Under the pieces are notes generated by a model. It saw only the letters and a list, made by a program, of their open reading frames with translations. It was not told where the DNA came from and ran no database searches. From Saprospiraceae bacterium (GTDB lineage Bacteria; Bacteroidota; Bacteroidia; Chitinophagales; Saprospiraceae): a stretch of 41,648 nucleotides of DNA. Positions 7,944 through 18,025 of the stretch are shown here, in pieces (the first letter of the stretch is position 1; every line of letters begins with the position of its first letter). A program made the translations under genes and the position numbers. Where the stretch lies: NCBI GenBank assembly GCA_020848695.1, contig JADLHT010000059.1, positions 1 through 41,648 of the forward strand. Reading direction: 5' to 3'.

Positions 7944-8890
7944 TATCCTTTCTTAAGGATTTTCTTTTGAGGAATAGTATTGGTATTACTTGGTCCCGCT
8001 TTATCTGGATTGTTCTGCGTCGGTTTTGAACTATTGGGAATTCCCGGAGTCTGACTTCCGGAATCGGATTGCTCTGATGGTTTATGAGGAGGAGGAACGA
8101 TATTTTTTATTAAGGACTTAATTTGATTGAACGTTCCGGTATTTGAATCTTTTCCCATACATTTTAATTCAGAAGATTTAGAGTCAATAGATTTTATTCG
8201 ATTTGCGGGACTTGGATGTGTACTTAGCCATTGTGGTGGCGTTACCTGTCCTTCAATTTTTCTAAAAAATCCAGCTGCTCCATTTGCCTTCCAGGACGTT
8301 GGACAAAGATACTTTACGGAAAAGGAATCGGCTTGAGTCTCATGTGCTCTACTAAAACTTAAGACTAACAAAGCTCCGGTAACCTGCTTGATAACTTCCT
8401 TTTTTCCCAAGGCTGCATCCAGCAAGAGCTGAACTCCTAATGATTTGGTAAGTTGCTTTGTTGAATGTCTCTTTGCTGCATGGGCCATTTCGTGACCCAT
8501 TACTCCTGCAAGTTCATCTTCGGAATCAAGAAAACTAATTAGACCGGTATACACATAAATGTGACCACCCGGCGTACAAAAAGCATTTAAAGTTTTTGGA
8601 TCATTAATAATATTAACCTTCCATGCAAAATCTTTTGTGTAATCAACCAAATTTGTAGCAAGAATCTTTTGGACAAGTCCATTTACATAGTTATACAATA
8701 CTTCGTTTCCTTTTTCCTCAAGAATGGGAAATTCTGATTTATTAGCCGAAATTTCAGCTGCGACCTGTTTGCCAAGCTCAATATCCTGTGCAACTGGAAA
8801 AACATTTAGGTCATTCCAGGAATTTTTAATAGTGCTACATGAATTTAATATAAAAAATAACAGCAATATACTTAAAAACCTATGTTTCAT
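7943..8890 (-). CDS. M48 family zinc metalloprotease, lipoprotein
   Basis: This is a periplasmic or membrane-tethered protease related to BepA/Oma1-type M48 enzymes that act in envelope quality control. The signal peptide ends in a lipobox-like FILNSC, so the mature protein is probably lipid-anchored at Cys. The zinc site is visible as GHEMAHAAKRH (HExxH) with the third ligand Glu in HETQADSFSVKYL, and the C-terminal family motif LSTHPSPANRI. The last ~60 residues are a Pro/Ser/Asn/Thr-rich, probably disordered tail. ATG 8890 was chosen over the longer frame from 8923, because an exact -7 promoter box (8913-8920) lies inside that extension. First gene of the operon that includes dapD. Confidence 0.88.
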   Translation of the reverse strand: MKHRFLSILLLFFILNSCSTIKNSWNDLNVFPVAQDIELGKQVAAEISANKSEFPILEEKGNEVLYNYVNGLVQKILATNLVDYTKDFAWKVNIINDPKTLNAFCTPGGHIYVYTGLISFLDSEDELAGVMGHEMAHAAKRHSTKQLTKSLGVQLLLDAALGKKEVIKQVTGALLVLSFSRAHETQADSFSVKYLCPTSWKANGAAGFFRKIEGQVTPPQWLSTHPSPANRIKSIDSKSSELKCMGKDSNTGTFNQIKSLIKNIVPPPHKPSEQSDSGSQTPGIPNSSKPTQNNPDKAGPSNTNTIPQKKILKKG

Positions 8891-8912
8891 ACTTTTCAAA
8901 AAAAATAAAAGA

Positions 8913-8920
8913 CAAAAATA
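8913..8920 (-). promoter_or_regulatory. -7 box TATTTTTG upstream of M48 operon
   Basis: On the minus strand TATTTTTG matches TAnnTTTG exactly and lies 22 bases before ATG 8890, the right distance for a short leader. No TTG at the usual -33 distance is evident. Confidence 0.45.
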
Positions 8921-9077
8921 CATGTTTTGTATGTTTTATCGGGCTATTTATCCTTATCTGAGGGTTTAAAATGTACCTGATTTTGCAACTTTTGCGTTTA
9001 ATTAGTCTCATTATTAATACCTTCGCAGTTCCATGGGATTTATACAATTAATTTGCTGTGCCTTTTGATCCGCAACT

Positions 9078-11576
9078 ATGAAAAAATATTCCTTCCTCTT
9101 GATTTATTTTTTTTGTATTGATTTTATTTCAGCTCAGATTTCAGATTATATTCAATATGATAGAAAAAATTATGAAATTCAATCTATTCATGTAAGCGGT
9201 ATTAAATATTCTGACGCAACTGCAATAATTTCTATATCTGGTTTAAGAATTGGACAAAAAATCTCTGTGCCCGGGACAGAAATTCCCTCAGCGATCAAAG
9301 CTCTCTACCGACAAAAGTTATTTTCTCAGATTGAAATTGTTTTTGATGAGATCAATAACAATTTGGTAAAACTGAACATTAAATTAACAGAAAAGCCAAG
9401 ATATACGTCTCATTCGTTCAAAGGAGTCAGAAAATCCAAACACGAAGAACTCAATGAATTATTTACTTCACAGTTAAATAAAAATACTATTATGACGGAT
9501 GATGTTAAAGAAAACATCATTTACAAGATTTCTGAGTTCTATGTTAAAAAAGGTTATCTGGATGCAAAAATAAAAATTCATGAGATCGTTGATGAGTCAC
9601 AAAATAAAGTGAAACTTATTGTAGATATCAATAAAGGTAAAAGAATTAAAATTGGCAAAATCAATTTTACCGGTAATGAAACTTTTACAGATGCTCGGCT
9701 AAGAAAAAAAATGAAAGAGACAAAGCTTTGGACTCGTATTTTTTCAAAATCTAAGTATGTAGAGAATTTATATGAAGACGATAAGCAAAAAGTACTTGAA
9801 TATTATTATTCTAAAGGTTTCAGAGACGTAGAGATAGTGTCAGATTCAATTTATAGAACCAAACGGGGAAGAATTGGAATTGATATTAATCTCGCAGAAG
9901 GTAAAAAATACTATTATAGAAACATATTTGTTAAAGGAAACTCACTTTTTTCGGAAGATCAGATTAAAAAAATTATCAATATCAATCGAGGAGATGTTTA
10001 CAATCAGGATTTACTTCAAAAAAGGCTAAGCTTTAGTCAAGATGGAAGAGATGTAAGTTCGCTTTATATGGATGACGGTTATTTGTTTTTTAGGGCTGAA
10101 CCTGTCGAGATTGGAATTTCCAACGACTCTGTAGATGTTGAAGTAAGAATTTTTGAAGGACCTCAAGCAACCATTGATAAAGTTGTTATAGCAGGCAATG
10201 ATCGGACTAACGAACACGTCATTCGTCGCGAATTAAGAACTAGGCCCGGACAAAAATTCAGTCGTTCCGATATCATTAGATCACAAAGAGCTATCTTGGC
10301 TTTGGGATTTTTTAATCCTGAGAGCTTAGGTATCAATACTCCTGTAAATCCTAAACGGGGCACCGTTGATATAGAATATACTGTTGAAGAAAAACCTTCC
10401 GATCAGCTTGAGTTATCTGCAGGTTATAGCGCATTCGGATTAATTGGTACTTTAGGAGTAGTATTTAATAATTTCTCAACGAAGAATTTTTTTAAAAAAT
10501 CTTCATGGAGTCCACTACCACAGGGAGATGGTCAAAAGCTTTCTCTTCGTGCACAGTCTAACGGAAGATTTTTCCAATCTTATAATTTTTCGTTTACAGA
10601 ACCTTGGTTAGGAAATAAAAAGCCGAATTCATTTACAATAGGAGCGGTATATAGCTTGTTTAACAGTACTTCTTCAGAAAACAGTAAATTTTCTACTATC
10701 AGAATCAGCTCGGCATTAGGGTCTCAATTACAATGGCCGGATGACAACTTTACCAGACTGACTGCACTTAATCTGGAAAGAATCAGGCTTACAAATTATC
10801 CGGGATTTTTTGCTAACAACCAAGCAGTAACCAATGGTGAATATTATAATCTTTCACTTAGACATACCATTGCACGATCTACAGTAAATGAACCATTGTT
10901 TCCAAGATCAGGATCAAGGCTCAGTCTGTCTTGTCAGCTTACTCCTCCTTATTCAATATTTAAAAATAACTATAACCCAGACTCTTTAAGCAATCAGGAA
11001 AGATATAAATTAGTTGAATATCACAAATGGAGGTTTGACGGAGAATGGTACTTTAATCTTGTGAGCAAATTGGTAGTTGCTTTTAATGCGAAGATGGGTT
11101 ATCTTGGATATTATAATAAAAAATTGGGTGCACCTCCATTTGAAAGGTTCAGACTTGGGGGCGATGGTCTGAATAACCAAAATATCGGATTAGCGGGTCG
11201 TGACATTATTGCCTTGCGGGGTTATGAAGTGGATCAGGTATTGAGAAGAAAAGCAGATGATCCGGCGAAAGAAGAAGATGGTACCATCTTTAATAAATTT
11301 ACCCTTGAACTTAGATATCCGCTATCCTTGAATCCAAGTGCAACTATTTTTGCAACTACTTTTTTTCAGGCAGGAAATCAATGGAATAGTTTTAAAGAAT
11401 ACAATCCGTTCTTATTAAAAAGATCAGTAGGAGTTGGGCTCAGAGTCTTTCTACCGATGTTTGGTTTGTTGGGATTTGATTATGGATTCGGTTTGGACAA
11501 GCCCTGGCTTGATTCAAATTCTCCTCTTAAGTCATTCGGAAGGTTTAGTTTAGTCTTGGGATTTGAACCGGATTAA
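9078..11576 (+). CDS. bamA: Outer membrane protein assembly factor BamA (Omp85)
   Basis: BamA is the central pore-forming subunit that folds and inserts beta-barrel proteins into the outer membrane. The product has 832 residues: a signal peptide (KYSFLLIYFFCIDFISA), about five POTRA repeats over residues 30-430 (visible as recurring GN-type turns, e.g. IGKINFTGNETFTDARLRK, NIFVKGNSLFSEDQI, VVIAGNDRTNEHVIRRELR), and a C-terminal 16-strand barrel. The loop-6 signature appears as ALRGYE near residue 713, in place of VRGF/Y. The last residues LVLGFEPD do not end in the usual aromatic, a feature seen in other Bacteroidota Omp85 proteins. The gene converges on ileS with one base between the stop codons. 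Confidence 0.93.
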   Translation: MKKYSFLLIYFFCIDFISAQISDYIQYDRKNYEIQSIHVSGIKYSDATAIISISGLRIGQKISVPGTEIPSAIKALYRQKLFSQIEIVFDEINNNLVKLNIKLTEKPRYTSHSFKGVRKSKHEELNELFTSQLNKNTIMTDDVKENIIYKISEFYVKKGYLDAKIKIHEIVDESQNKVKLIVDINKGKRIKIGKINFTGNETFTDARLRKKMKETKLWTRIFSKSKYVENLYEDDKQKVLEYYYSKGFRDVEIVSDSIYRTKRGRIGIDINLAEGKKYYYRNIFVKGNSLFSEDQIKKIININRGDVYNQDLLQKRLSFSQDGRDVSSLYMDDGYLFFRAEPVEIGISNDSVDVEVRIFEGPQATIDKVVIAGNDRTNEHVIRRELRTRPGQKFSRSDIIRSQRAILALGFFNPESLGINTPVNPKRGTVDIEYTVEEKPSDQLELSAGYSAFGLIGTLGVVFNNFSTKNFFKKSSWSPLPQGDGQKLSLRAQSNGRFFQSYNFSFTEPWLGNKKPNSFTIGAVYSLFNSTSSENSKFSTIRISSALGSQLQWPDDNFTRLTALNLERIRLTNYPGFFANNQAVTNGEYYNLSLRHTIARSTVNEPLFPRSGSRLSLSCQLTPPYSIFKNNYNPDSLSNQERYKLVEYHKWRFDGEWYFNLVSKLVVAFNAKMGYLGYYNKKLGAPPFERFRLGGDGLNNQNIGLAGRDIIALRGYEVDQVLRRKADDPAKEEDGTIFNKFTLELRYPLSLNPSATIFATTFFQAGNQWNSFKEYNPFLLKRSVGVGLRVFLPMFGLLGFDYGFGLDKPWLDSNSPLKSFGRFSLVLGFEPD

Positions 11577-11577
11577 T

Positions 11578-14500
11578 TTAAATCCTTTGAATATCAAACC
11601 CAATATCCGAATCATCAAATAGTTCCAACATTTCCGGTAAAGTTTGATTCGTTAATGTGATTTTCTGAGCCAGAACTTCATTTTTAATCAGATTTTCAAA
11701 TTGATTCAAGGCAGGCTGAATTCTTTCATCTTTCTGAAGAATTAATTCAATCTTGTCTGTAACATTCAAATCTCTTGTTTTTCTTAAATTCTGAATACGA
11801 TTGATTAATTCTCTTGCCATGCCTTCTTGATATAATTCCTCGGTTATATTAATGTCTAAAGCTACGGATATTTCATTGTCTGATGCGGCTAACCATCCAG
11901 GAATGTCTTCTGAGTAAATCTCGATGTCTTCCTGAATTATTAAATATTCTTTACCAGAAAGAACCAATGGAAATGCTTTTCCTGATTCTATTGTTTTTAT
12001 TACATTCGGATCAAAGGATTGAATTGCCAAGGATGCCTGTTGCATGTCTTTCCCCAGCTTTTTACCTAATATTTTAAAGTTTGCTTTAGCTTTTTTCGTG
12101 ATGAGGCTATTCTCCGCATCAACATATTGAATAGATTTAATATTTACTTCAGCCATGATCAAGTCAGAAACTTTTTCAATATCAGAGCGGAATTCTTGAT
12201 CAAGAATCGGAATGATAATTTTCTGCAATGGTTGTCTGACCCTGATTTTTTGTCCTTTTCGCAGAGATAAAACGAGTGACGATATTCTTTGAGCATAACT
12301 CATCCTTCGTTCAAGTTCAACATCTATGTTTGACTTTTGACCGATAGGCAAATACTGAATATGTACGGAATTTAAGCCATTTATTCCTGTTAAATTTCGA
12401 AACAGCCATTCAGAAAAGAATGGTGCAAAAGGAGAAATTAAAATACTGATATTATATAAGCATTCATACAAGGTTTGAAATGCAGATAGCTTTTCATTGG
12501 AATGATCTGTTTTCCAGAATCTTCTTCTGGATAATCTAACATGCCAGTTTGATAAATCATCTGAAACAAACTTTTCAATAATTCTTGTTGCTGATGTGGG
12601 TTCATAATCTTCCATCAGTCTTTTATATTCAATAATTAAACTGTTCAATTTAGAAATAATCCATTGATCCAATTCCGGTCTTTCAATAAGCTTAATTAAA
12701 TGATCCTTATCATAAGAAAACTGATCAACATTTGCATAGATGGCAAAGAAGTTATACGTATTGAATAATGTTCCAAAAAACTTATTTCTAACTTCTACTA
12801 TTCCATTTAAATCAAATTTCAAATTATCCCACGGATCAGCATTATTAATCATGTACCATCTCGATGCGTCAGCACCATAGGTATTTATAGTCTCAAATGG
12901 ATCAACAACATTGCCTTTTCGCTTTGACATTTTCTCTCCATTTTTATCTAATACCAGTCCGTTAGATATTACATTTTTAAAGGAAATACTATCATTAACC
13001 AAAGTTGAAATTGCGTGTAAGGTGTAAAACCAACCTCGGGTTTGATCAACTCCTTCTGCAATAAAATCTGCAGGGTAATGTTCATCGCTTAATTCTTTGA
13101 TGGAGAAGGGAAAATGCCATTGTGCAAAAGGCATTGCCCCACTGTCAAACCAAACATCAATGAGGTCTTCTTCTTTGAATAAGGTTTCTCCATTTGCTGA
13201 AACTAAAACGATTTTGTCAATAAATGGTCTGTGAAGATCTTCCGGGATACCTTGATTCAATCCTAATTGCTTGTTGGCTGTATCAATTTCAACTTGCAAT
13301 TCTTTAATCGATCCAATACATTTATTGATAGTACCCGATTCATTTCTCCAAATTGGCAAAGGAGTTCCCCAATATCTTGATCTTGAAAGATTCCAATCCT
13401 GAAGATTTTCCAGCCAATGTCCAAATCTTCCTGTTCCTGTAGATTCCGGTTTCCAGTTAATAGTTTTATTTAATTCAACCAATCGGTCTTTAATAGCAGT
13501 AACTTTAATAAACCAACTATCCATTGGATAATATAATATTGGTTTATCTGTCCTCCAACAATGTGGATAGTTGTGTGCATACTTTTGAGAATTAAATAAT
13601 TTTCCTTCTGACTTCAATTTAATCACAATTCTTTCGTCGACAGAAAGATATCTATTCAAGCCTAGTCTTTTAGTTTCTTCAATCTTTTCTTCTTCTGAGA
13701 GAAATGCTTCTTTGACATATTCATTTGCAAAATCAGTAACCTGTTCTACAAATCTTCCTGTAACATCAACTAAAGTTAGTGATCCGATACCATTTTTCTT
13801 GGCAACCCGCATATCATCTGAACCGAAGGAAGGAGCTGTATGAACAATACCTGTACCATCTTCGGTCGAAACAAAATCACCTAAAATTACTCGATATGCT
13901 TCTCCATTTTCCGGAACAGCATAATTGAACAACGGACTATATCGTAAGCCTTCAAGTTGTTTTCCGGATAACTCGATTGACAATTGTTGATAGGGAATAT
14001 TTTTAACAACTTCGACTTTTAATTCACCTTCTTTAACTTCATTTTCTTCTTTGAACCATTTTGATATTAAATCCTTTGCAAGAATAATGTGCGTTTTTTC
14101 TTTTGTATATGGATTAAATGTTTGAATAATAGCATACTTTATTTTTTCTCCGACGCTAAGTGCCGTGTTACTGGGCAAGGTCCATGGTGTTGTTGTCCAA
14201 GCTGAAATTCTTAGATTGTCTAAATTTTTTAATTCTTTGTTTTGTTCAGTGATTGAATTTGTATCCACTTTAAATAGAACAACCGCTGAAACGTCTTTAA
14301 CTTCTTTGTAGGTTCCCGGCATGTTGAGTTCATGTGAACTTAAGCCAGTTCCTGCGGCGGGTGAAAAAGGTTGAATCGTATAACCTTTGTACAATAATCC
14401 TTTATCAAATATTCTTTTAATTAAATTCCATACGGATTCTATGTATTCGTTCTTAAAAGTGATATACGGATTATTGAGGTCAACCCAATATCCCATTTTT

Positions 14501-14907
14501 GTTGTCATGTCATCCCATTCATTTTTGAATCGCATGACCGTCTCTTTACACTTTTGATTATATTCTTCAATGCTTATTTTAACACCAATATCTTCTTTAT
14601 GTATTCCTAATTCTTTTTCAACACTCAGCTCAATAGGTAGTCCATGAGTGTCCCATCCTCCTTTGCGAATTACTTTCTTTCCATTAAGTGTCTGATATCT
14701 GCAAAAGATATCTTTTACAGTTCTGCTCATCACATGATGTATTCCAGGTTTTCCATTGGCAGACGGAGGACCTTCATAGAAAACAAAATTTGGCATTCCT
14801 TCTCTTTGAGCAATACTCTCTTCAAATATTTTATTTTCTTTCCAAAATTCTAAAATCTCTTGATCTATTTGCGGAAGATTCAAGCTTTTTATTTCTTTAT
14901 ATCTCAT
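11578..14907 (-). CDS. ileS: Isoleucine--tRNA ligase
   Basis: IleS charges tRNA-Ile and edits misactivated valine. This is the long (1109-residue) class Ia type found in Bacteroidota, archaea, eukaryotes and many mupirocin-resistant bacteria. The HIGH motif is replaced by HHVM in PPSANGKPGIHHVMSR, normal for this subfamily. The KMSKS motif is KMSKRKGN, preceded by the EGVDQTRGWFYTLH catalytic segment. The connective-peptide editing domain (ISAWTTTPWTLPSNTALSV) is intact. The C-terminal anticodon-binding and tail regions are present, but I see no CxxC zinc knuckle there. ATG 14907 is preferred over the in-frame start at 14934, because a -7 box (14932-14939) overlaps the latter. Confidence 0.96.
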   Translation of the reverse strand: MRYKEIKSLNLPQIDQEILEFWKENKIFEESIAQREGMPNFVFYEGPPSANGKPGIHHVMSRTVKDIFCRYQTLNGKKVIRKGGWDTHGLPIELSVEKELGIHKEDIGVKISIEEYNQKCKETVMRFKNEWDDMTTKMGYWVDLNNPYITFKNEYIESVWNLIKRIFDKGLLYKGYTIQPFSPAAGTGLSSHELNMPGTYKEVKDVSAVVLFKVDTNSITEQNKELKNLDNLRISAWTTTPWTLPSNTALSVGEKIKYAIIQTFNPYTKEKTHIILAKDLISKWFKEENEVKEGELKVEVVKNIPYQQLSIELSGKQLEGLRYSPLFNYAVPENGEAYRVILGDFVSTEDGTGIVHTAPSFGSDDMRVAKKNGIGSLTLVDVTGRFVEQVTDFANEYVKEAFLSEEEKIEETKRLGLNRYLSVDERIVIKLKSEGKLFNSQKYAHNYPHCWRTDKPILYYPMDSWFIKVTAIKDRLVELNKTINWKPESTGTGRFGHWLENLQDWNLSRSRYWGTPLPIWRNESGTINKCIGSIKELQVEIDTANKQLGLNQGIPEDLHRPFIDKIVLVSANGETLFKEEDLIDVWFDSGAMPFAQWHFPFSIKELSDEHYPADFIAEGVDQTRGWFYTLHAISTLVNDSISFKNVISNGLVLDKNGEKMSKRKGNVVDPFETINTYGADASRWYMINNADPWDNLKFDLNGIVEVRNKFFGTLFNTYNFFAIYANVDQFSYDKDHLIKLIERPELDQWIISKLNSLIIEYKRLMEDYEPTSATRIIEKFVSDDLSNWHVRLSRRRFWKTDHSNEKLSAFQTLYECLYNISILISPFAPFFSEWLFRNLTGINGLNSVHIQYLPIGQKSNIDVELERRMSYAQRISSLVLSLRKGQKIRVRQPLQKIIIPILDQEFRSDIEKVSDLIMAEVNIKSIQYVDAENSLITKKAKANFKILGKKLGKDMQQASLAIQSFDPNVIKTIESGKAFPLVLSGKEYLIIQEDIEIYSEDIPGWLAASDNEISVALDINITEELYQEGMARELINRIQNLRKTRDLNVTDKIELILQKDERIQPALNQFENLIKNEVLAQKITLTNQTLPEMLELFDDSDIGFDIQRI

Positions 14908-14931
14908 TTGCAATTTATAATAAAAGGCGCG

Positions 14932-14939
14932 CAAATATA
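14932..14939 (-). promoter_or_regulatory. -7 box TATATTTG for ileS
   Basis: Exact TAnnTTTG match on the minus strand, 24 bases before ATG 14907. The -33 region is imperfect (TTA instead of TTG near the expected spot). It supports the shorter ileS start. Confidence 0.5.
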
Positions 14940-15016
14940 ATGCCGAATTGATCTAATTTTTACTGAATATCAAGCAAATAGTTATGGAATATGGCTATAT
15001 AAGTAAGACTATTTCT

Positions 15017-15024
15017 TATTTTTG
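15017..15024 (+). promoter_or_regulatory. -7 box TATTTTTG for the lipid-kinase/ddl pair
   Basis: Exact TAnnTTTG match 15 bases before ATG 15040, divergent from the ileS box about 80 bases away. It overlaps the alternative TTG start at 15022, which argues for ATG 15040. Confidence 0.5.
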
Positions 15025-15039
15025 TCGAACATTTCTGCA

Positions 15040-15930
15040 ATGTCTTCTCTTCATTATTTGACAGCTGATCCTCTTTCAAAACATTATGTATTCATAATCA
15101 ATCCCAATTCAGGTAAGAGAAGAAAAATATTTTATGATGAAATCATTAAAGAAGAATTTAAATCGTTGTCATACCAGATTATTTATACTCAAAAAAGAGG
15201 ACATGCCACTGAACTGGCTTCTCAATATGTTAAATATAACGATCATAATATTATTGGTGTAGGAGGTGATGGAACAATTAATGAAATTGCTCAGGCATTG
15301 GTTCATCAATCTGCCAGTATGGGAATCATTCCTACGGGCTCAGGAAATGGATTTGCAGGTCATGTTATTAAAGATATTGGTTTAAAGAATAGCCTGGAAA
15401 TATTAAAATTAAATCGAACTGCCCTTTGTGATACTCTTTCAATTAATAATCTGTTGTGTTGTAATACTTCTGGTATTGGATTTAGTGCATACGTTGCAAA
15501 AGTATTTGATCATTCCCAGACAAGAGGCTTATCAACATATGTAAAACTTGGATTAAGCGAGTTTAGTAAGTTCCCTTCTTTTAATCTTTCAGTAAATTCA
15601 AAACTTTACCAAAATCAGATTTTACTTGAACTTACAAATTCTTCTCAGTTAGGCAACAAGGCTTTTATTTCACCAGACGCATCTATACAAGACGGTATTG
15701 CTGAATTGGTATTTCTAAAAAAGCCAGGATTTTTGCAACTGCCTCATCTGATCTACGATGTATTTTTTGGAAATTTGAAAAAAAACTCACTTACACAACA
15801 CGCAACTACACAGCACGCTAGTATTGAATTAGAAAAGGAAAATCATCTTCATATTGATGGAGAGTATAAGGGATTAACAAAGTTTATTGAATTAAAAATG
15901 CAACCACAATCCTTACGATTTATTTGTTAG
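15040..15930 (+). CDS. Diacylglycerol/lipid kinase family protein (YegS/BmrU type)
   Basis: This is a soluble or membrane-peripheral kinase of the DAGK catalytic superfamily, about 296 residues. Visible motifs are INPNSGKRRK near the N terminus (phosphate-binding NPxSG), the nucleotide-binding GVGGDGTINEIAQAL, and IPTGSGNGFAGHV (PxGxGN), followed by the beta-sandwich C-terminal domain with HLHIDGEYKGL (the DGE catalytic/metal segment). Members phosphorylate diacylglycerol, phosphatidylglycerol, sphingosine or undecaprenol, and the substrate cannot be fixed here. It is 18 bases upstream of ddl and probably co-transcribed with it. Confidence 0.85.
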   Translation: MSSLHYLTADPLSKHYVFIINPNSGKRRKIFYDEIIKEEFKSLSYQIIYTQKRGHATELASQYVKYNDHNIIGVGGDGTINEIAQALVHQSASMGIIPTGSGNGFAGHVIKDIGLKNSLEILKLNRTALCDTLSINNLLCCNTSGIGFSAYVAKVFDHSQTRGLSTYVKLGLSEFSKFPSFNLSVNSKLYQNQILLELTNSSQLGNKAFISPDASIQDGIAELVFLKKPGFLQLPHLIYDVFFGNLKKNSLTQHATTQHASIELEKENHLHIDGEYKGLTKFIELKMQPQSLRFIC

Positions 15931-15948
15931 TATTTAGACAATAATAAA

Positions 15949-17046
15949 ATGAAAGAAAAAATAAATATTGGAATTATTTTTGGTGGCAAATCCACCGAAC
16001 ATGAGATTTCTGTAAGATCAGCAAGAAGTATAATTTCTTCTATAAATACTAACAAATATAAAATAAATCTTATCGGAATTGATAAAACCGGAAGATGGTA
16101 CTTAAATAATCTTACACAATTTCTCAGTGCAAGAAACCTTTTACAAGCTACTCCTTACGAATCGATCACTGAAGAAATTATCATTACCAAGAAAGATGAT
16201 TTTACAGGAGCAATTTCTATGGATTCACATCAGTATATTCAATCGTTAGATGTTGTATTTCCGATACTGCATGGTTCATTTGGCGAAGATGGTACCATAC
16301 AGGGAGTATTAAAAGCTCTTGATCTTCCTTTTGTTGGTGTTGATCTATTGGCATCGGCAGTAGGAATGGACAAAGACTTTACCAAACGATTGTTACGAGA
16401 TGCACAGATTCCGATTGCAAGGTATCATTGTTTGTACAAGCATAATCCACATAGATTCAATTATCAGCAACTCATTGATGAATTAGGAAGTCCAATTTTT
16501 ATAAAACCGGCCAATGCAGGATCTTCTGTTGGAGTTCATAAAGTAAGCAATGAATCAGAGTATCATGTTGCCATTCAGGATGCATTTCAATACGATATTA
16601 AACTGCTCATTGAGGAGGCTATAATCGGCAGAGAAGTAGAATGTGCTATTCTTGGAAATGAATTTCCAAAAGCCTCCGTATTGGGAGAGATTATTCCGAA
16701 AACAAATTTTTATTCGTACGAATCCAAATATTTAAATTCAAATGACGCACAATTAAATATTCCTGCAAATGTAGATGACGCTGTAGCTGACGAAATTAGA
16801 AATACTGCTCTTAAAGCATTTCAATGTATAGGAGCTGAAGGATTGTCAAGAGTTGATTTTTTCCTTCGGAATGACAATTCTTATGTACTCAACGAAATTA
16901 ATACCATGCCTGGATTTACGAATATCAGCATGTATCCAAAACTTTGGGAAGCCAGTGGAATTTCTTATACAGAATTAATTGATCAACTGATTCAACTAGC
17001 TTTCGATAGACACAGTAGAAATAAGAATATTGTAACAAGTATTTAA
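15949..17046 (+). CDS. ddl: D-alanine--D-alanine ligase
   Basis: Ddl joins two D-alanines for the peptidoglycan pentapeptide in the cytoplasm, using ATP. The 365-residue product has the three parts of the ATP-grasp fold: an N-terminal domain with GGKSTEHEISVRSA, a central domain with LHGSFGEDGTIQGVLKALD and PFVGVDLLASAVGMDKD, and a C-terminal domain with IKPANAGSSVGVHKV, the Mg-binding VDFFLR...VLNEINTMPGFT, and the terminal TELIDQLIQLA. All expected catalytic segments are present. It converges on rsgA with 30 bases between the stops. Confidence 0.95.
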   Translation: MKEKINIGIIFGGKSTEHEISVRSARSIISSINTNKYKINLIGIDKTGRWYLNNLTQFLSARNLLQATPYESITEEIIITKKDDFTGAISMDSHQYIQSLDVVFPILHGSFGEDGTIQGVLKALDLPFVGVDLLASAVGMDKDFTKRLLRDAQIPIARYHCLYKHNPHRFNYQQLIDELGSPIFIKPANAGSSVGVHKVSNESEYHVAIQDAFQYDIKLLIEEAIIGREVECAILGNEFPKASVLGEIIPKTNFYSYESKYLNSNDAQLNIPANVDDAVADEIRNTALKAFQCIGAEGLSRVDFFLRNDNSYVLNEINTMPGFTNISMYPKLWEASGISYTELIDQLIQLAFDRHSRNKNIVTSI

Positions 17047-17076
17047 ACGGTTTTCAATTCTAGCTGTTAAAAATTA

Positions 17077-18024
17077 TTAATACTCTTTTTTCCGTTCCCA
17101 ATAATTTTGGGATTCAATCTCTTCTAGAATATTGAGATAATTCTGGTAACGAAAAAAGTAGACTGATCCATCATCTAATCCTTGTTTTATTCTGCATTCA
17201 GGTTCATCTCGATGTGTACAATTTCTTCCAAATTTGCAGGCCTCTGATAGCGTAAAAAATTCCCTGAAATTATGGGCTACATCCATAATTTCCAGATTAT
17301 TAAAACTTAATGTTTTAATTCCTGGAGAATCTATAATATATGAATTACTATTTAGCTCCAGCATTTCTGCAAAAGTAGTTGTGTGTGTTCCCTTCCCTGA
17401 GAAATCAGAGATTTCATTTGTTTTCTTCATGGCTTCAGGTATAAGTAAATTAATAAGACTACTCTTCCCTACTCCAGATTGCCCTGAAATTAAACTTACT
17501 TTATTTTGTAAGTCCAGTTCTAATTCCTGAATACCATCTTCAGATTCACAGGACACCAAACGAACTTTATATCCAATTGATTTATATATTTTGCTTAACA
17601 AATCATACTCTTTAAGATCTTGTTCGTTGTACAAATCTGATTTGTTGAATATAATGAGAACCGGAATATCCTGTGGTTCAGTGGTCATAAGAAATCGATC
17701 TATAAATCCCTGCTTAAACATGGGTTCTCGCAAGGTGGTTATTAAGACGGCAAGATCAATATTAGCTGCTAAGAGATGCAGCTGATGCTTGTTTTTGGGA
17801 CTTTGTCGAACGATATAGTTTTTTCGTTTTTCGATTTCTACTATAATGGCTTGCGTCTCATTTTCTTTCTCAAGGGAAACATAGTCCCCGACCGCTACAG
17901 GATTAGTGAGTTCCGATTTATACAGTTTCAATCGTCCTGCCAATCTTGAATGGTAAACTTTTTCTTCTTCTTTTACAAATACTTCATACCATAATCCTGT
18001 GGATTTAAATACCAATCCTCTCAT
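17077..18024 (-). CDS. rsgA: Ribosome small-subunit-dependent GTPase A
   Basis: RsgA (YjeQ) is a late 30S assembly GTPase. It shows the circularly permuted GTPase order: G4 NKSD (IIFNKSDLYNEQD), then G1 SGQSGVGKSSLINLL, then G3 DSPGIK. An N-terminal OB-fold (residues 1-65) precedes the G domain, and a C-terminal zinc-binding segment CKFGRNCTHRDEPEC supplies Cys-Cys-His-Cys. Length (315) is normal. One base separates its start from the stop of the upstream GGGPS gene, so the two are co-transcribed. Confidence 0.95.
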   Translation of the reverse strand: MRGLVFKSTGLWYEVFVKEEEKVYHSRLAGRLKLYKSELTNPVAVGDYVSLEKENETQAIIVEIEKRKNYIVRQSPKNKHQLHLLAANIDLAVLITTLREPMFKQGFIDRFLMTTEPQDIPVLIIFNKSDLYNEQDLKEYDLLSKIYKSIGYKVRLVSCESEDGIQELELDLQNKVSLISGQSGVGKSSLINLLIPEAMKKTNEISDFSGKGTHTTTFAEMLELNSNSYIIDSPGIKTLSFNNLEIMDVAHNFREFFTLSEACKFGRNCTHRDEPECRIKQGLDDGSVYFFRYQNYLNILEEIESQNYWERKKEY

Positions 18025-18025
18025 C

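Noticed and set aside
14700..14760. IleS lacking the HIGH motif
   Set aside because: GIHHVMSR is the normal form of this motif in the long IleS type of Bacteroidota, so it is not a defect.
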